Origin: CAYUMU01 sp964445985 | GTDB taxonomy: Bacteria > Planctomycetota > Planctomycetia > Pirellulales > S012-138 | Assembly (NCBI GenBank): GCA_964445985.1 | Contig: CAYUMU010000120.1 | Span: 1-15,204, forward strand | Reading direction: 5' to 3' | Length of the DNA: 15,204 nt | Shown here: piece after piece, positions 1-7,178 of the stretch | Layout: every line of letters starts with the position of its first letter | Numbering within the stretch: position 1 is the first letter of the stretch | The notes under the pieces: generated by a model | Told to the model about the DNA's origin: nothing | The model's database searches: none | The model's input: only the letters and a program-made list of their open reading frames with translations | Program-made: the position numbers and the translations under genes

Positions 1-131
1 AGCGCGCGTCGGCCCTGTTCGAGATTCAAGTGACCGCCGACGCCCAAGGTCAATCGCAACTCACCTGGAAGCAGAGCGCCAACCACCTCGGCTGGCAACT
101 CCCCAACACCCTGCAAGAAATCGAAATGTAG
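1..131 (+). CDS. C-terminal end of an unrecognised protein (partial)
   Basis: An open frame enters from the left edge (first full codon at base 3) and stops at TAG 129-131, leaving about 42 C-terminal residues. The visible tail contains FEIQVTADAQGQSQLTWKQS and ends in LQEIEM. It is rich in Gln, Thr and Ser with alternating hydrophobic residues, as in a beta-rich soluble or exported domain. I do not recognise the family. Codon use resembles the neighbouring genes (many G/C third positions), so it is probably a real gene end, but the fragment is too short to prove it. No clear intrinsic terminator follows before the next gene at 272. Confidence 0.5.
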   Translation, partial: RASALFEIQVTADAQGQSQLTWKQSANHLGWQLPNTLQEIEM

Positions 132-185
132 TGGAAAAATCAGAGCCCCCCGCCAAGCCAATTAAGGACTTACGTCAACAACTGG

Positions 186-226
186 GGAAGTTGGGTTAGA
201 ATGTGGGCAGCCGTTGAGGAAGTTGG
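186..226 (+). promoter_or_regulatory. Candidate promoter/operator upstream of the peroxiredoxin-kinase gene
   Basis: Two perfect 9-bp direct repeats, GGAAGTTGG, lie at 186-194 and 218-226, exactly 32 bp apart (about three helical turns). Between them is a -10-like TAGAAT at 197-202. No convincing -35 box sits at the usual distance; GTCAAC at 174-179 is a weak match. The layout would suit an activator or repressor binding one face of the DNA around a -10 element. This is inference from spacing only; the repeat could be chance. Confidence 0.25.
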
Positions 227-271
227 TTTTTCTCGGCGCGCGACTCACCCAGCAGCCCGCAGAGCAGAATC

Positions 272-1849
272 ATGATCGATGTCGACCGGATGGCGCCGGA
301 TTTCGACCTGGAGTGCGTGGAGGCCGGCAGCGGGAGCCGTTTTCGCCTGACGCGCGGCAGTTTCGCGGGCAAGTGGTTGATTCTGCTGTTTTATCCCCGC
401 GATTTTTCGTTTGTTTGCCCCACCGAGCTGATTGCCTTCAGCGCCCACTTGGGAGACTTTCAGCGGCGGAATTGCCAGCTGCTGGGCGTGAGCGTGGATT
501 CGATCGCTTCGCACCGCGACTGGTTAAGCACCGACCCGGTTGCCGGCGGCGCGGGGCCGTTGCGGTTTCCGCTGGCAGCCGATGAGCGGGGCGAGGTGGC
601 CCGAGCGTATGAGGTTTGGAATGCCGCGACCGAGCTGGCCAACCGAGGGCTGTTCATCATCGACCCTGAGGGGATTCTGCAATACGCCGTGGTGCATAAC
701 CTGAGCGTGGGCCGCAATGTGAGCGAGGTGCTCCGGGTGATGGATGCCTTGCAATCGGGTGGGCTATGCCCCGCGGGTTGGACAGCGGCCGACGGCACGG
801 TGGATGTTGAGAAGTTGCTCGAGCCAGGACGCGTGCTGGGGCATTACCGCATTGAACAGCTGCAAGGCCGCGGCACCTTTGGCGTGGTATTCAAAGCCCT
901 CGACCTGCGGCTCGATCGAACGGTGGCCCTGAAGGTTTTGAAACGCTCGCTGGAAGAATCGCGCGAGGCCCTGTTGGCCGAAGCCCGCGTTGCCGCGAGG
1001 GTGGAGCATCCGGCGGTATGCACCATTTATTCGGTGGACGAGCACGATGGTCTGCCGGTGATTGCCATGCAATTTGTGGCGGGCCGGCCGCTTTCGCAAC
1101 TGGTGCCGGCAGGGCTCGCGCGCGATCGCTTTTTGGAGCTGGCGATTCCGATAGCGGCTGGCCTGGCGGCAGCCCATCGGCAGGGAGTGGTGCATGGCGA
1201 CTTGAAGCCGGCCAACGTGCTGATCGACGAACAGTCGCGGCCTTGCCTGGTGGATTTTGGTTTGGCCGCGGGGCATCGCCGCGCCCAGCGTCCCACGAAG
1301 AAACTGACGCGGTCTCAAGCCGAGGAACTTTCGCGGCAGGTGGATCTGTTCGCCACGCTCGATCTGGATGAAGCGGCGGTGGTGGAAGCCGCGGCGTTAA
1401 CATCGCCGACGGCCGTGCCGCGTGGCCATGCTCGCCTGCTGGAGACCATGAGCATTGCCGATAGCAAGCAGGCCGGCGCCGCAGGCGTGCCGGGTATTTC
1501 GGGAACGCCTGCCTACATGTCGCCCGAACAGGCCGCGGGGCAACCGCTGTCGACCGCCAGCGACGTGTTCTCGCTGGGGTTGGTGCTGTGCGAAATGTTT
1601 TCGGAGCAGGTTGTGCTGGGGGAAACCAATCTGCCTGACCTGCTGCAAGCGCTCGATCGCCAAGACATTGCCCAGCGGGTTCCGCAGGCGGCGGGTCGCT
1701 TTCAACCGTTGCTGGCAGCCATGCTGAATCGCGATCCTCTGCTGCGGCCCATGGCGGACGACGTGCTTGCCAGTTTGCAAGCCAACGGGGTTTACCCTGC
1801 CGCGCCCAGTTCCGACTCCAATTGGGTAAGCACCTCGTTCAAGATGTGA
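272..1849 (+). CDS. Fusion of 2-Cys peroxiredoxin (AhpC/TSA) and Hanks-type Ser/Thr protein kinase
   Basis: A 525-residue protein. Residues about 1-175 form a peroxiredoxin: the active-site block YPRDFSFVCPTE carries the peroxidatic Cys49 (with Ser46 where Thr is usual), Arg125 lies in RGLFIID, and a resolving Cys166 sits in GGLCPAGW, as in typical 2-Cys AhpC enzymes that reduce H2O2 and organic peroxides. Residues about 190-505 form a kinase: glycine loop GRGTFG (199-204), Lys221 in VALK, Glu237 in the C-helix, HGDLKPAN with catalytic Asp310 and Asn315, DFG 328-330, SPE 417-419, Asp431 and Arg492. HRD is changed to HGD, and about 86 residues separate DFG from SPE, far more than usual. I see no membrane segment, so it is probably cytoplasmic. 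The ATG at 272 opens the peroxiredoxin fold directly; the ribosome site is weak. The 3' end overlaps the opposing aminotransferase by 58 bp. Domain calls are secure; redox control of the kinase is inference. Confidence 0.93.
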   Translation: MIDVDRMAPDFDLECVEAGSGSRFRLTRGSFAGKWLILLFYPRDFSFVCPTELIAFSAHLGDFQRRNCQLLGVSVDSIASHRDWLSTDPVAGGAGPLRFPLAADERGEVARAYEVWNAATELANRGLFIIDPEGILQYAVVHNLSVGRNVSEVLRVMDALQSGGLCPAGWTAADGTVDVEKLLEPGRVLGHYRIEQLQGRGTFGVVFKALDLRLDRTVALKVLKRSLEESREALLAEARVAARVEHPAVCTIYSVDEHDGLPVIAMQFVAGRPLSQLVPAGLARDRFLELAIPIAAGLAAAHRQGVVHGDLKPANVLIDEQSRPCLVDFGLAAGHRRAQRPTKKLTRSQAEELSRQVDLFATLDLDEAAVVEAAALTSPTAVPRGHARLLETMSIADSKQAGAAGVPGISGTPAYMSPEQAAGQPLSTASDVFSLGLVLCEMFSEQVVLGETNLPDLLQALDRQDIAQRVPQAAGRFQPLLAAMLNRDPLLRPMADDVLASLQANGVYPAAPSSDSNWVSTSFKM

Positions 1850-3165
1850 ACGCCGCTTTGCGCTTGGGCCTCGTTGACCATGAGCGGAGGGCAGAACCGT
1901 ACGCTGCTCTGGCCGCAGGGCAAAACCAGCAGCCCTTGTTCAAAGCAGCGCTGGACCACGCGGTTGCGTGCTTCGGTCGCGGGTTCTTTGGTATGGCGGT
2001 CTTTCACCAGTTCAATGGCAATCATCAGGCCGAGGCCGCGAACGTCGCCGACCAGGCTGTGCAGATCGGCGAGCGAGCCCAGGCGTTCGAGCAGGAACTC
2101 TCCTACCTGGGTCGAATTGGCCAGCAATTCTTCTTGCAGCAAGGCGATGGTTTCGAGCGCCGCGGCGCAGGCCACGGGGTTGCCACCGAACGTGCTGGCG
2201 TGGGCGCCCGAAGGCCAGGTCATGATTTCGCTGGATGCGACGATGGCGCCCAGCGGCATGCCCGAGGCGATGCCTTTGGCCAGGCACAAAATATCGGGCA
2301 CGATTTCCCAATGTTCGCTGGCAAACATCTTGCCGGTGCGGCCCATCCCGGTTTGCACTTCGTCGGCCACGTACAGAATTCCGTGCTGTTCGGCGAGTTG
2401 CTTCAATTCGCGGTGGAAGTTGCCTGGCGGAATGACGTATCCCCCTTCGCCCTGGATGGGCTCGACGACGATGGCGGCCACCTCGTCGGGCGGAATCATT
2501 TGTTTAAAGAGGACTCGTTCCAAGAATCGGGCGGGGGCCTCGCCGACATCGCCGAAGGCGGAATCGTATTGCGGCCGGTAGGGATTGGCATAACCGATGT
2601 GATAAACATCGGACAGCAGCGGCCCGAAGCCGCGGCGCTGGATGGCCTTGCTCGCCGTGAGAGATAGCGCCCCGAGCGTGCGCCCGTGAAAGCCGCCCTG
2701 AAAGGCGATGATTTTGGCGCGGCCGGTATGATAGCGGGCCAGCTTGATCGCGGCCTCGATCGATTCGGCTCCCGAGTTGCAGAGCAGCACGCGACGGGCA
2801 GTATTGCCGGGGGCCAGTTGGGCCAGCTGCCGTGCAAGCTCGGCCTGGGGTCCGTAGTAAAAATCGGTGCCCGACATGTGAATGAGTTGCCGCGCCTGCC
2901 GTTCAATCGCCGCGACCACGCGAGGATGACAATGGCCTGTGGAGCAAACGGCAATGCCGGCGGTGAAGTCGAGGAAACGGTTGCCGTCGAGATCTTGGAT
3001 GACGGCGCCGGCCCCGCGCTCCACCGCCAACGGGTAAACGCGGGTATACGAGGGCGAGGTCCATTGTTCGTCGCGCTCGATCAGTGCTTTGGCCTTGGAC
3101 CCTGGCAGCTGCGTTCTCAATTGCGGCGTCGTGAGTGCGGCCAACGATTCGTAGTCGGTTTGCAT
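1792..3165 (-). CDS. Class III PLP-dependent aminotransferase (GabT/acetylornithine aminotransferase-like)
   Basis: A 457-residue cytoplasmic fold-type I aminotransferase, close to the usual family length. Visible hallmarks are the N-terminal FLDFTAGIAV and GHCHPRV blocks, the PLP-phosphate loop NSGAES (130-135), FQGGFHGRT (155-162), EPIQGEGG (235-242), the cofactor Asp268 in ADEVQTGMGRTG, and Schiff-base Lys297 in LCLAKGIASG. It moves an amino group from an omega- or alpha-amino donor to a 2-oxo acid. Substrate cannot be read from the motifs; 4-aminobutyrate, ornithine, lysine or 2-aminoadipate are all possible. The start at 3165 is chosen because AAGGGTGA lies 7 bases upstream (3173-3180) and because the open frame further upstream (to 3396) has no family resemblance. 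It diverges from the DUF1338 gene, hinting at lysine/2-aminoadipate degradation. The last 58 bp overlap the opposing kinase gene. Confidence 0.93.
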   Translation of the reverse strand: MQTDYESLAALTTPQLRTQLPGSKAKALIERDEQWTSPSYTRVYPLAVERGAGAVIQDLDGNRFLDFTAGIAVCSTGHCHPRVVAAIERQARQLIHMSGTDFYYGPQAELARQLAQLAPGNTARRVLLCNSGAESIEAAIKLARYHTGRAKIIAFQGGFHGRTLGALSLTASKAIQRRGFGPLLSDVYHIGYANPYRPQYDSAFGDVGEAPARFLERVLFKQMIPPDEVAAIVVEPIQGEGGYVIPPGNFHRELKQLAEQHGILYVADEVQTGMGRTGKMFASEHWEIVPDILCLAKGIASGMPLGAIVASSEIMTWPSGAHASTFGGNPVACAAALETIALLQEELLANSTQVGEFLLERLGSLADLHSLVGDVRGLGLMIAIELVKDRHTKEPATEARNRVVQRCFEQGLLVLPCGQSSVRFCPPLMVNEAQAQSGVHILNEVLTQLESELGAAG

Positions 3166-3456
3166 GCGATCTTCACCCTTTCGTCCTGCTGTTGGCTCAG
3201 CCCGGTGCTGTCGCCAAGAAGATGGTCCGGCCGGTAGAAATGTCTCCCCCAACCTGAATGAGAACCGTTCATGCTCCAATTCAACGTCAACGCCGCGGCT
3301 TGAAAGCCCGTTCCCTCGAAGAGTTCCAAGACGTGAGAATGCGAGCAGATACGATCCGAGCAGGTGCCTCGGACTAATCTTACGGTACAATGCCAAGGAG
3401 AGAAGGCTGCCGTAGCTCGTTGAATGGCCAACGGAGGGGTATCGCTTCTATTCAGA

Positions 3457-3492
3457 GCGAGCCGCGGGAGGGCTCGCCCGGGCGTGCGAGCC
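3457..3492 (+). promoter_or_regulatory. Three-arm repeat able to form two mutually exclusive hairpins
   Basis: Arm 1 GCGAGCC (3457-3463), arm 2 GGCTCGC (3471-3477) and arm 3 GCGAGCC (3486-3492) are seen directly. Arm 2 is the exact reverse complement of both others, so it can pair with arm 1 (7-nt loop) or with arm 3 (8-nt loop), but not both. The element sits about 130 bp before the DUF1338 start. It may be a leader switch, or a dispersed palindromic repeat of the genome with no role in this gene. Confidence 0.4.
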
Positions 3493-3611
3493 GTGGCCTT
3501 TGGCAATGCGGCGTTCTTAACGCGGGTAAACCTCAAACGGACGCTGAGGCATTAAGGTTCTCCGCAGCTTGCAGAGATGTTAACGAGCAAGAAACTAGTG
3601 CGGAATTCTTC

Positions 3612-3616
3612 AGGAG
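3612..3616 (+). promoter_or_regulatory. Shine-Dalgarno AGGAG fixing the DUF1338 start
   Basis: AGGAG lies 7 bases before the ATG at 3624. It favours this start over the in-frame ATG at 3390, which would add 78 residues with no family resemblance. Confidence 0.7.
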
Positions 3617-3623
3617 CAAACCG

Positions 3624-4589
3624 ATGACGCAAGGCGGCAAGCAATCGACCCCCCATTCGGATGTTGGCGGATCCGATCGTCAACAGCGGTTTACGTTGCA
3701 ATTGTTCGACCGCCTGTGGCAGCGATACCGCACCCGGGTGAGCCACGTGGGCGCCTATGAGCAGGTGGTGGCTGAGCAGGGTGGACACTTCGTGAACGAC
3801 CATATTGCGTTCCGCACCTTTGCTTGCCAGCAGCCCAGCGTTGGTATTGCCAGCATTTCGCGACTTTTTGAAGCGCTCGGCTACCACGCGGCGGGCTGTT
3901 ACAACTTTCCCGACAAGCAACTCTCGGCGCTGCATTACGCGCACCCGCACGCGGACTTCCCCAAGTTGTTCATATCGGAATTACGGGTTTGGGAATTGCC
4001 GCCCAAGGCCCAGCAACAGATCGAAGCCGTGGTGGCCAGTCACCGCTCGGCGTTGCCGGCCAGCACGTTAGCGGCCCTGGCCCGCCTGAACGAAGACGCA
4101 CTGACCGAAAGCGACGAAGAACAACTGCTTGCGGCGGCACAAAATTGGATCGAACAACTCCCTTGGAATCCGCCCGAACGGAGTGCCGTGGAATCGCTTA
4201 ACGGGGTGAGCCAATACGCGGCCTGGGTGCTGGTTCACGGTTACAACGTCAATCACTTCACTTCGCTGATCAACAGTCATGGGGTGGAAAGCCTGGGCGA
4301 CATTGAGAAAACCGTGGCCGCCTTGCAAGCGGCGGGCGTGCCGATGAAGAGCGAAATTGAAGGAACGCCCGACAGCAAGCTCCGCCAGACCGCCACGGCC
4401 GCGGCCGTGATCGATGTGGAGGTGCGCGACGCCGGCCAAGCGGCAAAAATGCCCTGGACCTATGCGTACTTTGAATTGGCGGAGCGGGGCAACGTCACCG
4501 ACCCGCAAACGGGCCAACCGACGCGGTTCGAAGGCTTCCTGGGACCCCAAGCAACCCAGCTGTTCGAAATGACCCGAGTCACGAAATGA
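3624..4589 (+). CDS. DUF1338 protein, 2-oxoadipate dioxygenase/decarboxylase-like (HglS family)
   Basis: A 321-residue protein of the DUF1338 family, whose characterised bacterial member HglS is an Fe(II) enzyme turning 2-oxoadipate into D-2-hydroxyglutarate in lysine catabolism. Three likely metal ligands are visible: His60 in NDHIAFRTF, His211 in VNHFTSLIN and Glu284 in YFELAERG. Arg64, four residues after the first His, matches the substrate-binding Arg I recall from HglS, and the ligand spacings (151 and 73) are close to those I recall there (156 and 68). Other blocks are FEALGYHAAGCYNFPDK, FISEL and the C-terminal LFEMTR. The protein is shorter than the Pseudomonas enzyme (about 460 residues), as in many family members, so the exact substrate is less sure. 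It is probably cytoplasmic. It diverges from a class III aminotransferase that could supply 2-oxoadipate from 2-aminoadipate or act earlier on lysine. Confidence 0.88.
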   Translation: MTQGGKQSTPHSDVGGSDRQQRFTLQLFDRLWQRYRTRVSHVGAYEQVVAEQGGHFVNDHIAFRTFACQQPSVGIASISRLFEALGYHAAGCYNFPDKQLSALHYAHPHADFPKLFISELRVWELPPKAQQQIEAVVASHRSALPASTLAALARLNEDALTESDEEQLLAAAQNWIEQLPWNPPERSAVESLNGVSQYAAWVLVHGYNVNHFTSLINSHGVESLGDIEKTVAALQAAGVPMKSEIEGTPDSKLRQTATAAAVIDVEVRDAGQAAKMPWTYAYFELAERGNVTDPQTGQPTRFEGFLGPQATQLFEMTRVTK

Positions 4590-4806
4590 ATGCCGGGGAG
4601 AACTTATCGCCCAGATCGCCTGTCTTGTGAACACAACCTTGGCCGGGGCGTGCTCACAGCCGGCAACTTCGGCAGCATTGCCCCCAGAGCGCCTGGGCAG
4701 CGCCTTGTCGAGATGAGCCAACCGAAGATAAGATAACCCCCAACCGACCGGTTCCAGCGGCGCACAGCAAGCCGACTGTTGCCGGCCTGAAACCGCAACG
4801 CCATAC
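4590..4806. other. Spacer between DUF1338 gene and tRNA-Arg
   Basis: I see no gene. A short inverted repeat, TTGTG-AA-CACAA, lies at 4625-4636. A 9-bp inverted pair, GCCGGCAAC (4659-4667) and GTTGCCGGC (4778-4786), is separated by 110 bp. There is no T-rich run after either, so no intrinsic terminator can be called, and no clear tRNA promoter is visible. Confidence 0.4.
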
Positions 4807-4880
4807 GCCCTCGTAGCTCAGTTGGATAGAGCGGAGCTTTCCTAAAGCTCAGGTCGCAAGTTCGAGTCTTGCCGGGGGTA
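4807..4880 (+). tRNA. tRNA-Arg (anticodon CCT, reads AGG)
   Basis: The full cloverleaf can be drawn. Acceptor GCCCTCG (4807-4813) pairs with CGGGGGT (4873-4879), including a G-U at 1-72 and a U-G inside, with discriminator A at 4880. The D stem is GCTC/GAGC, and the anticodon stem GAGCT/AGCTC encloses the loop TTCCTAA, giving anticodon CCT at 4841-4843. The T stem GCAAG/CTTGC encloses TTCGAGT. The CCA tail is not encoded and must be added after transcription. The gene stands alone between protein genes, with no second tRNA nearby and no integrase or repeated 3' end visible in the window. Confidence 0.95.
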
Positions 4881-5069
4881 TTTCTAAAGTCGCTGGCGGG
4901 GCTGGGTTTTGGCGGGCAAGTGGTTGGGCTGGCCGGTTGGATCTGGGCAGCCGACCAGAAATTGGGGGCCGCGCTCATCATTGGTGCTTCGGGTGATTAA
5001 GATGGCGACTTGGCCGCACTTCGAATGGGTGCAGGATCAGCTTATCTGGGTCGCAATCGAGGTACACCG

Positions 5070-7148
5070 ATGCATTGTCGTTCTCTCATTCTCGTGGTGG
5101 CAGTGCATGTTTCGTATGGCCTGGGGGTAATGGGCCTGGCCTTGAGTGCCGAACGATCGGCGACGAGCGATCTGCCGCTGTTCACGCCGGCCGACGTGTT
5201 TCAATTGGAATTTGCCTCGGACCCGCAAATCTCACCCGATGGGTCGAAGGTCGCCTACCTTCGCAATGCGGTCGACGTAATGACCGACCGAGTGCGCTCG
5301 CAATTATGGCTGGTCAGCATCGATGGCGACGAGCATCAGCCGTTGACCGATTGGAACGTGAACGCCTCTTCTCCCCGCTGGTCGCCCGATGGCAAGCGGC
5401 TGGCCTATGCCGCCAAGGGAGGCGAGGTGACGCAGGTATTTGTCCAATGGATTGAGAGCGGACAAACGGCGCGATTGACAAACCTCAGCGAGTCACCTGG
5501 TGAACTCGCGTGGTCGCCCGATGGGAAGTGGCTGGCTTTTTCGATGTTGGTTCATGAGAAGCGCAAGCCTTACATCGAATTGCCGGAGAAACCAGACGGC
5601 GCCGATTGGGCCAAGCCATTCAAACTCTACGACTCTCTCGTGTATCGCGACGACGGCAAGGGATATGTGAAAGAGGGCTTCTATCACTTGTTTGTTTTGC
5701 CCTCGGAGGGTGGAACACCCCGTCAGATTACAAGCGGGGCTTTTCACCATCGCGAACGGCCGACGTGGACGGCCGACGGCAAGTCGCTCCTGTTCTCTGC
5801 GAACCGGCGAAACGATTGGGAACATGAGCCGCTGGAAAGTGATCTTTATCGCGTCTCGATTGCAGACAACCAGTTGACGCGGCTGACCGACCGGGCCGGC
5901 CCCGACGCGAGCCCTACAGTATCGCCTCGGGGCAAGCAGGTTGCCTATGTTGGTTTTGACGACGTTGGCCGCAGCTACCATCAGTCTGACCTGTATGTGA
6001 TGTCGCTCGATGGGCAGGACCGCAACTGCCTCACCAAAGATTTTGATCGCGACGTTACGAACCCCTATTTTGCCCGCGATGGCCGGGGGGTTTTCTTTCA
6101 GTATGACGACGAGGGCAACACCAAAGTGGGCTACGTTTCGCTGGCGAAGGGCAAAGTTGAGCAAGTCGCCGCGGATGTGGGCGGCGTGAATTTCGGCAGG
6201 CCCTACTCGAGCGGTTCGTACTCCGTAGCCGACGATGGCCGGATTGCATTCACCGAGAGTCATCCCTTGCGACTGGCCGACGTGGCGACCGCGGAATCCG
6301 CGGGCTCTGCCCCGCAGCGCTTAACCCAGCTGAACGACGACCTGCTGCCGTATCGCAAACTGGGGGAGGTGGAATCGTTCCGATATCATTCGTCTCACGA
6401 TCAGCAAGCGATTCACGGCTGGATTGTCACGCCGCCCGACTTTAACCCGAAGAAGAAATACCCGCTCATCCTGGAGATTCATGGTGGGCCGTTTGCCAAT
6501 TACGGGGGCCGCTTCTCGGTGGAGATGCAACTCTACGCGGCGGCCGGATACGTTGTCGTTTATGTGAACCCTCGCGGCAGCACAAGCTACGGCGACGCAT
6601 TTACCGCGTTTATCGACCAGAACTATCCGAGTGAGGATTACGACGATCTTATGAGCGGCGTTGACGCTGTTATCGCGCGTGGCTACATCGATCCCGAGCG
6701 GCTCTACGTTACCGGCGGCAGCGGGGGCGGAATCTTATCGAGTTGGATGATTGGCAAGACCGATCGTTTTCAAGCGGCGGCAGTGATTAAACCCGTTATT
6801 AACTGGTATAGCTTCGCGCTGACGTCGGATCACTACAACTTTTTTGCCCGCTATTGGTTTGGCAAATTTCCTTGGGAAGATCCCGAGGCCTATCTGAAGC
6901 GATCGCCGCTTTCGCTGGTCGGCAATGTTCGCACGCCGACGATGCTGATGACGGGGGAAGTCGACTATCGCACGCCGATTTCGGAGGCCGAACAGTTTTA
7001 TCAAGCGTTGAAATTGCGGAAGGTCGACACGGTGCTCGTTCGCGTTCCCGACTCGTCGCACGACATCGGAGCCCGACCGAGCCAGATGATCGCCAAATGC
7101 GCTTATATTCTCAAATGGTTTGATACGCACCCCGGCCGGGACGAATAG
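5070..7148 (+). CDS. Secreted S9-family serine peptidase (prolyl oligopeptidase/acylaminoacyl-peptidase type)
   Basis: A 692-residue protein with a signal peptide (hydrophobic run about residues 5-25, likely cleavage after ALSA near 27), so it probably acts in the periplasm or outside. Residues about 38-420 show repeated WSPDGK-like turns (SPDG 55-58, WSPDGKR 104-110, WSPDGKW 148-154), the mark of a beta-propeller that gates the active site in this family. The C-terminal alpha/beta hydrolase domain (about 430-690) has the oxyanion region HGGPFANYGG, nucleophile Ser551 in VTGGSGGG, Asp632 in TGEVDYRTP and His664 in SSHDIG, a complete triad. The family cleaves short peptides or removes N-acyl amino acids. 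The ATG at 5070 is chosen over an in-frame TTG at 5010 because GAGG (5059-5062) precedes it and it begins the signal peptide. The next gene follows 167 bp later on the same strand. Confidence 0.95.
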   Translation: MHCRSLILVVAVHVSYGLGVMGLALSAERSATSDLPLFTPADVFQLEFASDPQISPDGSKVAYLRNAVDVMTDRVRSQLWLVSIDGDEHQPLTDWNVNASSPRWSPDGKRLAYAAKGGEVTQVFVQWIESGQTARLTNLSESPGELAWSPDGKWLAFSMLVHEKRKPYIELPEKPDGADWAKPFKLYDSLVYRDDGKGYVKEGFYHLFVLPSEGGTPRQITSGAFHHRERPTWTADGKSLLFSANRRNDWEHEPLESDLYRVSIADNQLTRLTDRAGPDASPTVSPRGKQVAYVGFDDVGRSYHQSDLYVMSLDGQDRNCLTKDFDRDVTNPYFARDGRGVFFQYDDEGNTKVGYVSLAKGKVEQVAADVGGVNFGRPYSSGSYSVADDGRIAFTESHPLRLADVATAESAGSAPQRLTQLNDDLLPYRKLGEVESFRYHSSHDQQAIHGWIVTPPDFNPKKKYPLILEIHGGPFANYGGRFSVEMQLYAAAGYVVVYVNPRGSTSYGDAFTAFIDQNYPSEDYDDLMSGVDAVIARGYIDPERLYVTGGSGGGILSSWMIGKTDRFQAAAVIKPVINWYSFALTSDHYNFFARYWFGKFPWEDPEAYLKRSPLSLVGNVRTPTMLMTGEVDYRTPISEAEQFYQALKLRKVDTVLVRVPDSSHDIGARPSQMIAKCAYILKWFDTHPGRDE

Positions 7149-7178
7149 GGATGGCCGGTTGGTTCATCGGTCACACGG

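Larger units (their letters stand above)
3166..3623. other. Divergent 458-bp spacer between aminotransferase and DUF1338 genes
   Basis: Both flanking frames stay open far into this stretch (to 3396 on minus, from 3390 on plus), but the extra residues look like no protein family and each inner start has a good ribosome site, so I treat the spacer as non-coding. A -10-like TACAAT lies on the plus strand at 3386-3391 without a good -35. Three complementary arms form alternative hairpins at 3457-3492. I found no convincing minus-strand promoter. A leader of more than 200 nt before the DUF1338 start is therefore possible. Confidence 0.5.

Noticed and set aside
1822..2667. 281-codon plus-strand open frame opposite the aminotransferase
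   Set aside because: It is the antisense shadow of a clearly recognised enzyme; the translation is Gly/His/Gln-rich without family blocks, as GC-rich antisense frames commonly are.
3166..3396. 77-residue N-terminal extension of the aminotransferase
   Set aside because: The extension begins at a TTG, has no family resemblance, and the ATG at 3165 has a good ribosome site.
3390..3623. 78-residue N-terminal extension of the DUF1338 protein
   Set aside because: It would place the three-arm hairpin in coding sequence, has no family resemblance, and AGGAG precedes the inner ATG at 3624.
4659..4786. GCCGGCAAC / GTTGCCGGC inverted pair flanking the region before the tRNA as possible mobile-element ends
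   Set aside because: Only 9 bp match, no transposase lies between them, and the flanks do not extend the match; GC-rich chance is likely.
4604..4981. 125-codon minus-strand open frame across the tRNA gene
   Set aside because: Its middle is the reverse translation of the tRNA-Arg, a well-known source of false protein entries; no ribosome site or family match.
5010..5069. 20-residue N-terminal extension of the S9 peptidase from a TTG
   Set aside because: It would bury the signal peptide; the ATG at 5070 has GAGG upstream and starts the hydrophobic leader.
5493..6263. 256-codon minus-strand open frame inside the S9 peptidase gene
   Set aside because: It lies fully inside the beta-propeller region of a secure gene and shows no motif; a shadow frame.
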